The position numbers and the translations under genes are program-made. A stretch of DNA of 64,000 bases from Roseovarius nanhaiticus (lineage in GTDB: Bacteria > Pseudomonadota > Alphaproteobacteria > Rhodobacterales > Rhodobacteraceae): NCBI RefSeq assembly GCF_900156535.1, contig NZ_FTNV01000002.1, positions 124,001 to 188,000 of the forward strand, given 5' to 3'. The stretch's first letter is position 1, and each line of letters begins with the position of its first letter. Of this stretch, positions 55,634-64,000 are shown piece after piece. The notes below the pieces were generated by a model. The model did not search any database, was not told the DNA's origin, and saw nothing but the letters and a program-made list of their open reading frames with translations.

Positions 55634-57214
55634 ATGAGCACCGAAGTCCGCGTTCCCACACTGGGCGAATCCGTGTCCGAGGCCACCGTCGCCACCTGGT
55701 TCAAGAAGCCGGGCGACAAGGTCGAGGCAGACGAAATGCTTTGCGAGCTTGAAACCGACAAAGTCACCGTCGAGGTGCCCAGCCCTGCCGCCGGCACAAT
55801 GGGCGACATCGTTGCCCCCGAGGGCGAGACGGTCGGCGTCGACGCCCTCCTCGCCACAATCGAAGAGGGGTCGGCCGCCAAGCCCAAGGACGACAAGCCA
55901 GCCAAGGAAGAAAAGTCAGAAGCCAAGTCCGAGCCGAAAGCCGAGAAGCAGGCCGAGAAGAAATCCGGCGGTGGCGGCGGCAGCATCGACGTGATGGTCC
56001 CAACCTTGGGCGAGAGCGTCAGCGAAGCGACTGTCAGCACCTGGTTCAAGAAGGCTGGCGACACCGTCGAGGCGGACGAAATGCTGTGCGAGCTCGAAAC
56101 CGACAAGGTCTCGGTCGAGGTGCCCAGCCCCGGCGCGGGCACCCTCTCGGAAATCCTCGCCAATGAGGGCGATACGGTTCAGGCGGGCGGCAAGCTGGCC
56201 GTTCTGTCCTCGGGCAGCGATGCAGGCGTCGCGCAGGCGACGGACGAGGCGCCCGCAGGTGGCGATCAGTACCAGCAGCCCAAGGCAGGCGGCGGCTCCA
56301 AGGATGTCGAGAACGCGCCTTCGGCCAAGAAAGCGATGGCCGAAGCGGGCCTCAGCCCCGATCAGGTCACAGGCACCGGCAAGGACGGCCGCATCATGAA
56401 AGAGGATGTCGCCAAGGCGGCCGCAGGCGGCGGCACTCAGCCCGCCAAGCCGGAGGCCGCGCAATCCAGCGCCCCCGCCAAGGCGCAGCGCGCGCCCTCG
56501 CCCGCCTCGGATGCCGACCGCGAAGAGCGGGTCAAGATGACCCGTCTGCGCCAGACCATCGCCAAGCGCCTCAAGGACAGCCAGAACACCGCCGCCATGC
56601 TGACCACCTATAACGAGGTGGACATGACCGAGGTGATGGCCCTCCGGAACGAGTACAAGGACGAATTCCTCAAGAAGCACGGCGTGAAACTGGGCTTCAT
56701 GTCCTTCTTCACCAAGGCATGCGTGCACGCGCTGAAAGAGGTCCCCGAGGTCAACGCCGAGATCGACGGCACCGAGATCGTCTACAAGAACTTCGTGCAT
56801 ATGGGCATCGCCGCCGGCACGCCCACCGGCCTCGTCGTGCCCGTCATCCGCGACGCCGACGCGATGAGCTTTGCCACCATCGAGAAGGCCATCGCCGAAA
56901 AGGGCGCCAAGGCGCGCGACGGCAAGCTGACGATGGAGGAAATGCAGGGCGGCACCTTCACCATCTCCAATGGCGGCGTCTACGGCTCGCTCCTCTCGTC
57001 GCCCATCCTGAACCCGCCGCAATCGGGCATCTTGGGCATGCACAAGATCCAAGAGCGCCCGATGGCCATCAAGGGCGAGGTCAAGATTCGCCCGATGATG
57101 TATCTCGCCCTCAGCTACGACCACCGGATCGTGGACGGCAAAGGCGCGGTGACGTTCCTCGTGCGCGTGAAAGAGGCGCTGGAGGATCCGCGCAGGTTGC
57201 TGATGGATCTTTAA
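55634..57214 (+). CDS. sucB: Dihydrolipoyl succinyltransferase E2 with two lipoyl domains
   Basis: 526 residues. Two nearly identical lipoyl domains (about 1-78 and 117-194), each with the lipoylated Lys in ELETDKV, are joined by a Lys/Glu-rich linker. A peripheral-subunit-binding domain comes next (about 229-262, [20 protein letters not shown]). The catalytic domain begins after 290 and ends [19 protein letters not shown] with the catalytic His and Asp. Most bacterial SucB proteins (about 400) have a single lipoyl domain. AAAGGAA precedes the ATG. Confidence 0.97.
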   Translation: MSTEVRVPTLGESVSEATVATWFKKPGDKVEADEMLCELETDKVTVEVPSPAAGTMGDIVAPEGETVGVDALLATIEEGSAAKPKDDKPAKEEKSEAKSEPKAEKQAEKKSGGGGGSIDVMVPTLGESVSEATVSTWFKKAGDTVEADEMLCELETDKVSVEVPSPGAGTLSEILANEGDTVQAGGKLAVLSSGSDAGVAQATDEAPAGGDQYQQPKAGGGSKDVENAPSAKKAMAEAGLSPDQVTGTGKDGRIMKEDVAKAAAGGGTQPAKPEAAQSSAPAKAQRAPSPASDADREERVKMTRLRQTIAKRLKDSQNTAAMLTTYNEVDMTEVMALRNEYKDEFLKKHGVKLGFMSFFTKACVHALKEVPEVNAEIDGTEIVYKNFVHMGIAAGTPTGLVVPVIRDADAMSFATIEKAIAEKGAKARDGKLTMEEMQGGTFTISNGGVYGSLLSSPILNPPQSGILGMHKIQERPMAIKGEVKIRPMMYLALSYDHRIVDGKGAVTFLVRVKEALEDPRRLLMDL

Positions 57215-57292
57215 CCCACGCCGAATGCATCCTTTCGCAAGACAGTCAGGGGCCGGAGCCATTCCCGCCCCTGACCGCAGCTCGGAAAGCGC

Positions 57293-57565
57293 ATGAGCCA
57301 CAATCCCGAACCAGATTTCGACAAAGAGTTTCCGCGTCACGCAGCTTTGCGAAGACGCTTTTTAGCTTTTGCCAAAGATCGTCCGATAGCTCTGGCATTC
57401 AGAGTCTGGCTCTTTTGTGCTTTATTCTCGGTCTGCATGGCCTGGATTGGCGGAGCCGATGCCTTTGCCAAGCCATCCGCCAAGCTCATCGTGTTCGTGG
57501 CACTGCTCGGTTGGATTATTCCGTTCGTGGACTGGATCGCAGCGAAGAAGGCGAAAAACAAATGA
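57293..57565 (+). CDS. Small two-helix membrane protein
   Basis: 90 residues, charged N-terminus (NPEPDFDKEFPRHAALRRRF), two hydrophobic segments (about 37-52 and 63-81) and a basic tail KKAKNK. Not recognised. GGAAAG is 5 bases before the ATG. Its codons are visibly more AT-rich than those of the neighbouring suc genes. First of three accessory genes between sucB and lpd. Confidence 0.6.
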   Translation: MSHNPEPDFDKEFPRHAALRRRFLAFAKDRPIALAFRVWLFCALFSVCMAWIGGADAFAKPSAKLIVFVALLGWIIPFVDWIAAKKAKNK

Positions 57566-57608
57566 CCCCTTGTCCGCCACCGACGACCGCGTTGAAACGG
57601 AGCTGCGC

Positions 57609-58157
57609 ATGATGATTGACGCTTGCGCCCCCTACTCCCACGCCATTGCCGCCCGCCGCGCCTTCCACATCCCAGGCTACCCCACGCTCGCGGAGTATGG
57701 CTTTGACGGTGACTACGTCTCGCCCATCCAGATCGCCTGCGGCAACCTCACCGGCCCGCTCCTCATCTCCAAGGACTGGCTCGACGCCCCCTCCGCCGCC
57801 GCCAATCGCAGCCACCTTCAGAAACACGGCCATCTACCGGACAACCCCTTCATCCGCGTCATCGACAAAGCCTTGGCCCTTCTGAACCTGAAGCGCGCAG
57901 ACATCTACATCACCCCCGTCTTTCACCTGCTGACGCCCAAACGCTCCAGCACGATCCCCGCCGCCCATGCCCGCGCCAGCTTCGACGCCATCGGCCGGCA
58001 CGAGATGATGGGCCGCCGCCCCGTCGCCCTCGGCACGGATGCCGCAAATGTGCTAAGCCATTTCGGCATCGACCACGTCACCGCCCCCCACCCATCGGCC
58101 CGCATCGGCAGCTACGACGCCCGCGCGGCCCTCATCGCAAAGGCCATCGAGCAATGA
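57609..58157 (+). CDS. Uracil-DNA-glycosylase-fold-like protein
   Basis: 182 residues. The segment ADIYITPVFHLLTPKRS, the middle GRRPVALGTDAANVL and the end APHPSARIGSYDARAALIAKAI resemble the nucleotide-pocket strand and HPS motif of uracil-DNA glycosylase-like proteins. The usual GxDPY active-site motif is not visible, so catalysis is doubtful. ACGGAG lies 8 bases before the ATG at 57609. ATGA couples it to the MAPEG gene. Confidence 0.5.
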   Translation: MMIDACAPYSHAIAARRAFHIPGYPTLAEYGFDGDYVSPIQIACGNLTGPLLISKDWLDAPSAAANRSHLQKHGHLPDNPFIRVIDKALALLNLKRADIYITPVFHLLTPKRSSTIPAAHARASFDAIGRHEMMGRRPVALGTDAANVLSHFGIDHVTAPHPSARIGSYDARAALIAKAIEQ

Positions 58158-58564
58158 CCCCCGAGCTGACCGTCCTCACCCTCGCCGCCCTGTTGCAGGT
58201 CGTCCAGTTCGCCCTCATGGCGATCCCCGTCAATCTGGAACTCGGCACCGCCAAAACGATGTCCCCGCGCGACCCCGGCCAGATGGGCACGCCCATGACC
58301 GAGCAGATCAGCCCCAAAACCGGCCGCCTCGTGCGCGCCCTAAACAACCATTTCGAAGGGCTGATCCTCTTCGGCATCGCCTGCACCGTCATCACCGTAT
58401 CGGGCCAATCCGGCCCGCTCACCACCGCCTGCGCCTGGATCTACCTCGCCGCCCGCATCGGCTATGTCCCGGCCTATTACTTTGGCCTCGTGCCATGGCG
58501 CTCGGTCATCTGGGCCGTTGGCTTCGGCGCAACCACGCTCATGCTGCTCGCGGCACTCTTCTAG
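58154..58564 (+). CDS. MAPEG family membrane protein
   Basis: 136 residues with four transmembrane helices. RLVRALNNHFEGLILFGIAC is the MAPEG signature (membrane-associated eicosanoid and glutathione metabolism), then WIYLAARIGYVPAYYFGLVPWRS. Bacterial relatives have unclear substrates. Co-translated with the preceding gene, and followed by a dispersed repeat before lpd. Confidence 0.85.
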   Translation: MTPELTVLTLAALLQVVQFALMAIPVNLELGTAKTMSPRDPGQMGTPMTEQISPKTGRLVRALNNHFEGLILFGIACTVITVSGQSGPLTTACAWIYLAARIGYVPAYYFGLVPWRSVIWAVGFGATTLMLLAALF

Positions 58565-58565
58565 T

Positions 58566-58589
58566 CTTTCACTGTTCCGCAAATACTCA
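58566..58589 (+). repeat. Copy 2 of the short dispersed intergenic motif
   Basis: CTTTCACTGTTCC followed by GCAAATACTCA starts 2 bases after the MAPEG stop. It matches the copy at 45968-45991 at 21 of 24 positions, in the same orientation. Confidence 0.5.
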
Positions 58590-58684
58590 TAGCCGGAACG
58601 CGCAAACTTCCCCTCCGGTTGACCCTCCGGACAATTCCCTGTCTCTTTGACGCCAACCGCATCTGATCCAAAGGAAACCTGACC

Positions 58685-60073
58685 ATGGCCACTTATGATG
58701 TCATCGTGATCGGCTCCGGCCCCGGCGGCTATGTCGCCGCCATCCGCTGCGCCCAGCTGGGCCTCAAGACCGCCTGCGTCGACGGCCGCGAGACGCTGGG
58801 CGGCACCTGCCTCAATGTCGGCTGCATCCCGTCCAAGGCGCTTTTGCACGCGACGCACATGCTGCATGAGGCCGAGCATAATTTCGCCGCCATGGGCCTA
58901 AAGGGGAAAAGCCCGTCGGTCGACTGGAAACAGATGCAAAGCTACAAGCAGGACACCATCGACGGCAACACCAAGGGCATCGAGTTCCTTTTCAAAAAGA
59001 ACAAGATCGACTGGATCAAAGGCTGGGCGTCGATCCCCGAGGCGGGCAAGGTGAAGGTGGGTGACGACACCCATGAGGCCAAGAATATCATCATCGCCAG
59101 CGGCTCCGAGCCGGCCAGCCTCAAGGGCGTCGAGGTCGATGAAAAAACCGTTGTCAGTTCCACCGGCGCGCTTGAACTGGGCAAGATCCCCAAGAAAATG
59201 GTCGTGATCGGCGCGGGCGTCATCGGCCTTGAGATGGGCAGCGTTTATAGCCGCCTCGGTGCCGAGGTGACGGTGGTCGAATATCTCGATGCGATCACCC
59301 CCGGCATGGACGCCGAGGTGCAAAAGACCTTCCAGCGCATCCTGAAGAAGCAGGGGCTCAAATTCGTCATGGGCGCTGCCGTGCAGGGCTGCGAGGTCAA
59401 GAATGGCAAGGCCACCGTGACCTACAAGCTGCGAAAGGACGATAGCGAGGCCGAGATCGAGGCGGATACCGTCCTTCTGGCCACAGGCCGCAAACCCTTC
59501 ACCGATGGTCTGGGCCTGGCCGATCTGGGCGTCGAAATGTCCGAGCGCGGCCAGATCAAGACGGACGATCATTGGCAAACCAACGTCAAGGGCATTTATG
59601 CTATCGGTGACGCCATCGATGGCCCGATGCTGGCTCATAAGGCCGAGGATGAAGGCATGGCCTGCGCCGAGGTTCTGGCGGGCAATCACGGCCACGTGGA
59701 TTACAACCTCATTCCCGGCGTGATTTACACTCATCCCGAGGTGGCCAATGTGGGTGCGACCGAGCAGACGCTCAAGGACGAGGGCCGCGCCTACAAGGTG
59801 GGCAAATTCAGTTTCATGGGCAATGGCCGGGCCAAGGCGAATTTCGCTGCCGACGGCTTCGTCAAGATCCTTGCCGACAAGGAAACGGACCGCATCCTGG
59901 GCGCGCATATCATAGGCCCGATGGCGGGCGATCTGATCCATGAAATCTGTGTTGCAATGGAGTTCGGCGCCGCCGCGCAGGATATTGCCCTGACCAGCCA
60001 CGCGCACCCAACCTATTCCGAGGCCGTGCGCGAGGCCGCCCTCGCCTGCGGCGACGGCGCGATCCACGCCTGA
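58685..60073 (+). CDS. lpd: Dihydrolipoyl dehydrogenase E3
   Basis: 462 residues. FAD motif [13 protein letters not shown] (8-20), redox disulfide [13 protein letters not shown] (Cys42/Cys47), NAD motif [21 protein letters not shown], and the C-terminal catalytic [13 protein letters not shown] (His about 440). Reoxidises lipoyl groups of SucB and other 2-oxoacid dehydrogenases. AAAGGAAACCTGACC precedes the ATG. Confidence 0.97.
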   Translation: MATYDVIVIGSGPGGYVAAIRCAQLGLKTACVDGRETLGGTCLNVGCIPSKALLHATHMLHEAEHNFAAMGLKGKSPSVDWKQMQSYKQDTIDGNTKGIEFLFKKNKIDWIKGWASIPEAGKVKVGDDTHEAKNIIIASGSEPASLKGVEVDEKTVVSSTGALELGKIPKKMVVIGAGVIGLEMGSVYSRLGAEVTVVEYLDAITPGMDAEVQKTFQRILKKQGLKFVMGAAVQGCEVKNGKATVTYKLRKDDSEAEIEADTVLLATGRKPFTDGLGLADLGVEMSERGQIKTDDHWQTNVKGIYAIGDAIDGPMLAHKAEDEGMACAEVLAGNHGHVDYNLIPGVIYTHPEVANVGATEQTLKDEGRAYKVGKFSFMGNGRAKANFAADGFVKILADKETDRILGAHIIGPMAGDLIHEICVAMEFGAAAQDIALTSHAHPTYSEAVREAALACGDGAIHA

Positions 60074-60080
60074 TCCAGAT

Positions 60081-60110
60081 GCCCCAATAGTCTTGCAAGA
60101 CTATTGGGGC
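60081..60110 (+). terminator. Hairpin terminator after lpd
   Basis: GCCCCAATAGTCTT and AAGACTATTGGGGC form a perfect stem with a minimal loop, 8 bases after the lpd stop, followed by GGTTTCTCCT. It sits between convergent genes, so it may serve both. Confidence 0.85.
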
Positions 60111-60135
60111 GGTTTCTCCTGAAAAATCGCGTGCG

Positions 60136-60741
60136 CTAAGACCAGATTTCGCGAGTCGATCTATCGGCCCACTCGGCATCAAAGGTGCCGGCGTCAATCA
60201 CGCCTTCTGTCGCCTCGGCCAGCAGGGCGCCCATACCGGGCAGGCCTTCGCTGTCGTCCCGTGTCCACAGCCCCGAGCGTTGTAGCGCACGGCTGCATTG
60301 CAGATAGACCTCCGCGATCTCGATGATCAGCGCCGTCTTGGACTGCCTGCCCTCTTTGCCCAGCCGCGTCAGCAGCGCGGCATCCGCCGTGACGCGCCCG
60401 CGCCCGTTGATGCGGATCACCGTGTCCGAGCCGGGCACAAGAAACATCAGCGACAGGCGCCCGTCGGCGACGATATTGCGCAGGCTGTCCATACGGTTGT
60501 TGCCGCGCCAATCCGGCATCGCCAGTGTGCGGTCGTCCAGCACCGTCACCACCGGGCCATCGTCACCGCGTGGGCTTCCATCCGTGCCGTCCGGGCCGAC
60601 GGTACTCAGCACGCAAAACCGCGAGGCGGCGATCCAATCGGCATGGAGCGGCAGCAGCCGGTCTGAGACCTTGCGCCGGGCGGCGACACTGGGCGTGCCA
60701 TAGAGCGCCTTCAGCGCGGCGATATCCTCGATAAACTCCAT
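60136..60741 (-). CDS. Pyridoxamine 5'-phosphate oxidase-family FMN protein
   Basis: 201 residues. RFCVLSTVGPDGTDGSPRGD is the start of the split-barrel FMN site, and NNRMDSLRNIVADGRLSLMFLVPG with IRINGRGRVT continues it. This matches the DR2398/MSMEG_1061 subgroup rather than PdxH. Reaction unknown. One base overlap with plsC (TGATG). Confidence 0.82.
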   Translation of the reverse strand: MEFIEDIAALKALYGTPSVAARRKVSDRLLPLHADWIAASRFCVLSTVGPDGTDGSPRGDDGPVVTVLDDRTLAMPDWRGNNRMDSLRNIVADGRLSLMFLVPGSDTVIRINGRGRVTADAALLTRLGKEGRQSKTALIIEIAEVYLQCSRALQRSGLWTRDDSEGLPGMGALLAEATEGVIDAGTFDAEWADRSTREIWS

Positions 60742-61469
60742 CAGCGCGCAAACCCCGCTTCTTTCATCAACGCATCCGATGCCGTTTCCACCTCGGTCTC
60801 CAGCCGCTCCATGAACGCGGCGCGCGGCAGCCCCGCCTCGATCGGAGGCAGGAACTCAACCACCGCCGTGCCCGGCTTGCGCAGGATACCATGACGCGGC
60901 CAGAAGACGCCGACATTCGTGGCGACAGGCACACAGTCCTGCTGAACCGCGGCATAGATCGCGCCTGACCCGATCTTGTAGGGCGCCGCCACGCCGGGCG
61001 CGACACGCGTACCTTGGGGATAGATGATCAACTGGCCAGGCATCTCGGCCCCCCGCGCCACATCCGCGACCATCTTCTTGATAGCGGCGCCCTTCTTGCC
61101 GCGATCAACGGGAATGCAGCCGATCCGCATCGCGTATTGGCCCAGAATCGGCGTCCACAGCAGTTCACGCTTCATGATGAATTTGCCTGCCGGAACGGCG
61201 CTGAAAATCAGGATGATATCGAGGAATGACTGGTGCTTGGCCGCGATCAGCACCTCGCCCGTGGGCGGCGTGCCCCGGATTTCAGTGCGCAGGCCCACCA
61301 TCCACGCCGCGCTCCACCGGACATAGGCGCAGAACGCCTTACAGCCGGCGCGCGCGCCTCGGCGGCTCAGCAGCGCCCAGGGGAAAAGCGCGATGCCGAT
61401 CACCGCCATCGCCGTGTACATCAGCACGATGAAGATCAGCGAGCGCACCCATTGCAGCGCCCCGCTCAT
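60741..61469 (-). CDS. plsC: 1-acyl-sn-glycerol-3-phosphate acyltransferase
   Basis: 242 residues with a membrane N-terminus (about 8-30). The acyltransferase motifs are AKHQSFLDIIL (HxxxxD, about 77-87) and IIYPQGTRVAPG (about 148-159, the EGTR motif with Gln). It makes phosphatidic acid from lysophosphatidic acid. ATG overlaps the ftsX stop. Confidence 0.88.
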   Translation of the reverse strand: MSGALQWVRSLIFIVLMYTAMAVIGIALFPWALLSRRGARAGCKAFCAYVRWSAAWMVGLRTEIRGTPPTGEVLIAAKHQSFLDIILIFSAVPAGKFIMKRELLWTPILGQYAMRIGCIPVDRGKKGAAIKKMVADVARGAEMPGQLIIYPQGTRVAPGVAAPYKIGSGAIYAAVQQDCVPVATNVGVFWPRHGILRKPGTAVVEFLPPIEAGLPRAAFMERLETEVETASDALMKEAGFAR

Positions 61470-62371
61470 GGCATGTCGCGCAGCGTGCGCTGCGCCGCCT
61501 TGCGCGTGGCCAGAAACGCCACCACGCCCGACAGGATCGGGATCGTCAGCGGCCAGAGCCAGTGCCAGCCCTGAAAGCCGAGGCCGGTCAGGAACCCGCC
61601 CCCCACTTCGGTGCGCGGCAGAAATGCAACCGCAACACAGCCCAGCACCATGCCGACGGCGGCGCCCGTAAGGCTGCGCAAGGTGAATCGGCGCACGAAG
61701 GCTTGCGCGATATAGCCGTCCCGGGCGCCGACAAGGCGCAAGACGCCGATCACCTGCGCATTGGCCGAAAGCGCCGCATTGGCCGCCAGCGTGATCATCG
61801 CCGCCACCGTGCCCCCGATCAGGATCAAGGACACCCAGCCCAGAAGGCGCAGACGCGAGGCCGCGCGCACCAGCGGCGCGCGCCAGCGCGTGTGATCGTC
61901 CAGAACCGCACCCGGCACTTCGGCGGCAAGGCGCAGGCGCAGCCCCGCGGCGTCATAGCCGTCCCCCTCCTCGATGATCTCGATAAGTTGCGGGATGGGC
62001 AGCGTCTCGACCGGCAGGTCGGGGCCAAACCAGGGCTCCAAAAGGGCGCGCTGCTCTTCGTCCGTCAGCGCACGGGCCGATGCGATGCCGGGCGTCGTGC
62101 CCAGAACGCGCAGCGCCGCCTCGGTCTGGGCTAGCATCTGCCCCTCGGGGGCCGATATGCGCAAGGTCGAGCTGCGCGCCAGCGCATCGCCCCAGCGATC
62201 CGCCAGCCGGGCCGTGGCGAGCGACAGCGCCAGCGCGAAAACCGCGAGGAAGGCCATCGCCCCTGCCGCGAATAGCGTTAGGGACGCCGTAAATCCGGTG
62301 GGCGGCACAACGCGGTCCGCGCCCGCATCCCCGGCAAAAAGGCCACGCAAACGGTCGAGGTCCAGTTTCAC
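61466..62371 (-). CDS. ftsX: Cell division protein FtsX
   Basis: 301 residues, four transmembrane helices (about 30-52, 175-200, 220-245, 270-290) and a periplasmic loop between the first and second. AALRVLGTTPGIASARALTDEEQRALL lies in that loop; ANAQVIGVLRLVGARDGYIAQAFVRRF follows TM2. Works with FtsE to activate septal murein hydrolases. ATGA overlap with ftsE. Confidence 0.9.
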   Translation of the reverse strand: MKLDLDRLRGLFAGDAGADRVVPPTGFTASLTLFAAGAMAFLAVFALALSLATARLADRWGDALARSSTLRISAPEGQMLAQTEAALRVLGTTPGIASARALTDEEQRALLEPWFGPDLPVETLPIPQLIEIIEEGDGYDAAGLRLRLAAEVPGAVLDDHTRWRAPLVRAASRLRLLGWVSLILIGGTVAAMITLAANAALSANAQVIGVLRLVGARDGYIAQAFVRRFTLRSLTGAAVGMVLGCVAVAFLPRTEVGGGFLTGLGFQGWHWLWPLTIPILSGVVAFLATRKAAQRTLRDMP

Positions 62372-63045
62372 AAGTCCGCCCCCGCCAGTTGCAAACGCCG
62401 GTTCGAGATGCGCAGCACGCGGGCCTGGACCTGGCTTTTGGCGGCACGGATAAGGGCCAGATCATGGGTCGCAATCATAATCGTCTTGCCCATGCGGTTC
62501 AGCTCGACAAGCAGGCGCATAAGACGCTGGGACATCTCCCAATCGACGTTGCCCGTCGGCTCATCCGCCAGGATCACGTCAGGCGACATGATGATCGCCC
62601 GCGCCAACGCCGCACGCTGACGCTCGCCCCCCGAAAGCTCGGGCGGCAGGGCATTCGCACGCTGGCTGAGGCCGACCCAGCCGGTCAATTCGCGCAGGTT
62701 AGCGTCCTCGGCCAGCATGTCGCGGTCCGATACCATCAGCGGCAGCGCGATATTCTCGGCCACCGAAAGGTGGTTGAGAAACTGGCAGTCCTGATGGACA
62801 ACCCCGATGCGCCGCCGCGCCAGCGCGATATCATCGCGCGTCAACTCGCGCACGTCGGCGTCGAAAAGGCGCACGAAGCCCGCCGTCGGCATCAATGCCC
62901 CATAGAGCAGTTTGAGCAGCGTCGTCTTGCCCGCGCCCGATGGCCCTGTGAGAAAATGGAACGAGCCGGGCTGCAGCCGCAGCGTGATATCGCTGAGCAA
63001 CTCGCCACCGCCATAGGAATAGGCCACATTTTCCAGCTCGATCAC
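62368..63045 (-). CDS. ftsE: Cell division ATP-binding protein FtsE
   Basis: 225 residues from a GTG at 63045 with GAGGGG 6 bases upstream; an in-frame extension to 63117 is not family-like. MIELENVAYSYGGGELL opens it. Walker A GPSGAGKTTLLKLLYG, signature LSGGERQRAALARA, Walker B ILADEPTGNVD and H-loop THDLAL are intact. Partner of FtsX. Confidence 0.92.
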   Translation of the reverse strand: MIELENVAYSYGGGELLSDITLRLQPGSFHFLTGPSGAGKTTLLKLLYGALMPTAGFVRLFDADVRELTRDDIALARRRIGVVHQDCQFLNHLSVAENIALPLMVSDRDMLAEDANLRELTGWVGLSQRANALPPELSGGERQRAALARAIIMSPDVILADEPTGNVDWEMSQRLMRLLVELNRMGKTIMIATHDLALIRAAKSQVQARVLRISNRRLQLAGADL

Positions 63046-63207
63046 CGGCTGCCCCTCATGCCCGTACTGCCACTTCAATGCCTCACTGCGCGGGCCGTTG
63101 CAATCACGGGGGTGCAATTCCTTTGCTCTTTTCGATCTGTCCTATACAGCTTAACGTAAGCGCAAACAGGAAAAGTCCGGATAACGGGACAGGTGACAGG
63201 TGCATAA

Positions 63208-64000
63208 ATGAGGCTGACTTGCCCAAATTGTGGCGCGCAATATGAAGTCCCCGATGAGGTGATCCCGGAAACCGGCCGCGACGTTCAATGCTCGAACTGC
63301 GGCGATACCTGGTTTCAGAACCACAAGGATCACGCTGCCGAAGATGAAGGGGAGACGCCGGACGACACCGGCCCGCAAGACACCGACTGGGAAGATGTCG
63401 ATCCGCCCGCGCGCGAGACCCCGCCACCCGCCGCAGAAGATTTTGCGCCGCCGCCGCCCCCGAACGATGAGGATGATAGCGCTGAGGTAGATGCGCCGCC
63501 GCCGCTGCGCCGCTCGGCAGATACCAAAGCCGACGCCCCAGAGCGTCCGGCGCGCCCCGAGCGGCGCGAGATTGACCCAGCCGTCACATCCGTGCTGCGA
63601 GAGGAGGCCGAGCGAGAGGCCCGTGCACGCGCTGCCGCGCAAGGCGGCCTCGAGACGCAGCCCGATCTAAATCTGCCCGATGACGAAGCCCGCCGCGCAC
63701 GCGAGTCGCGCCAGCGCATGGCGCGTATGCGGGGCCTCGACCCCGATGATCCGCCCACGCCCAAGCGTGCGGCCGAGGATGAAGATGACGGCTACGACAT
63801 CGATCCGAAATCCCGGCGCAGCCTGTTTCCGGATATCGAGGAAATCAACTCATCCCTCGGTCCAGAGCCTCCAGCCTTCGGCACCTCCGAAGATGAGACT
63901 GACGCCTATCCCGAGGCCGAACCGCATCCACGCGGTGGGTTTGGTCGTGGTTTCTTCGTCGCCGTGCTTGTCGCTTTGGTTGCGCTGCTGGTCTATCTCT
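63208..64000 (+). CDS. MJ0042-type zinc-ribbon membrane protein (C-terminus beyond edge)
   Basis: At least 264 residues. N-terminal zinc ribbon MRLTCPNCGAQYEVPDEVIP and CSNCGDTWF (Cys pairs near 5/8 and 28/31). A long disordered acidic, Pro-rich region follows (about 40-240). A membrane segment, GFFVAVLVALVALLVYL, begins at the window edge. Divergent from ftsEX with 162 bases between. Such proteins are common beside ftsEX in Rhodobacteraceae; their role is unknown. Confidence 0.82.
   Translation, partial: MRLTCPNCGAQYEVPDEVIPETGRDVQCSNCGDTWFQNHKDHAAEDEGETPDDTGPQDTDWEDVDPPARETPPPAAEDFAPPPPPNDEDDSAEVDAPPPLRRSADTKADAPERPARPERREIDPAVTSVLREEAEREARARAAAQGGLETQPDLNLPDDEARRARESRQRMARMRGLDPDDPPTPKRAAEDEDDGYDIDPKSRRSLFPDIEEINSSLGPEPPAFGTSEDETDAYPEAEPHPRGGFGRGFFVAVLVALVALLVYL

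Noticed and set aside
63046-63117. Longer start of ftsE at 63117
   Set aside because: The added 24 residues do not match FtsE; the GTG at 63045 has a GAGGGG site and yields the normal N-terminus.

Overview
The window reads as a chromosomal segment of a GC-rich alphaproteobacterium of the Rhodobacteraceae (Roseobacter/Rhodobacter group). The evidence is a DctQM TRAP transporter, two NnrU paralogues, an MlaE permease with an N-terminal STAS domain, and above all the order mch - DUF1737 - nnrU-like - mcl2 / mdh - sucC - sucD - sucA - sucB - lpd. From memory, that order matches the ethylmalonyl-CoA pathway/TCA region of Rhodobacter sphaeroides. I see no rRNA, tRNA, insertion sequence, prophage or CRISPR array. 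Both ends cut through genes: dctM on the left and a zinc-ribbon membrane protein on the right.

Layout. 1-7.3 kb: a TRAP transporter (dctQM, minus) diverges from a catabolic operon holding a PEP-mutase/isocitrate-lyase-family lyase, a beta-hydroxyacid dehydrogenase, an aldehyde dehydrogenase, a CysE-like acetyltransferase and a VOC protein. 7.3-9.8 kb (minus): a light/flavin operon of a photolyase-like protein with unusual domain order, a renalase-like flavoprotein and a small membrane protein. 9.9-13.3 kb: a CPA1 Na+/H+ antiporter with a C-terminal cyclic-nucleotide-binding domain, then two overlapping DUF1127-type genes. 13.3-16.9 kb (minus): a flavin monooxygenase / RidA / DUF1028 / ArgE-like operon of unknown substrate. 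17-22.6 kb (minus): a Ugp-type glycerol-phosphate ABC transporter with a DeoR regulator and a GpdQ-like phosphodiesterase, with a HAD phosphatase divergent from it. 23.9-29.3 kb: a DJ-1/PfpI protein and a complete MCE lipid-transport operon (MlaE, MlaF, a long MlaD, a lipoprotein).

29.5-40.7 kb is a denitrification island. It has nitric oxide reductase norCBQD followed by three small membrane/accessory genes, nnrS and nnrU (minus). A small redox-disulfide protein and the Crp/Fnr regulator NnrR come next, then pseudoazurin, copper nitrite reductase nirK and nirV (plus). A perfect TTTGCG-N4-CGCAAA palindrome lies before pseudoazurin and a degenerate copy lies before norC, so NnrR probably drives both reduction steps. 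A Stf0 sulfotransferase, a universal stress protein, an M3 peptidase, a membrane-anchored ThiF/MoeB-type E1 enzyme and dUTPase follow.

46-60 kb is the central-carbon block. Mesaconyl-CoA hydratase and malyl-CoA thioesterase (minus) face malate dehydrogenase, succinyl-CoA synthetase and 2-oxoglutarate dehydrogenase (plus). A 99-residue membrane protein sits between sucC and sucD, and three accessory genes sit between sucB and lpd. Two identical TGTGATCACA operators exactly 21 bp apart lie before sucC. 60-64 kb carries a PPOX-family flavoprotein, plsC, ftsX and ftsE (minus), with a zinc-ribbon protein diverging at the right edge.

Most same-strand neighbours overlap by 1-4 bases (ATGA, GTGA, TGATG), so the operon calls are well supported. 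Start codons were chosen by ribosome-binding sites and these overlaps. The clearest candidates for something undescribed are the permuted-looking photolyase, the FMO/RidA/DUF1028/ArgE operon, the small genes embedded in nor and suc, and the paired sucC operators.
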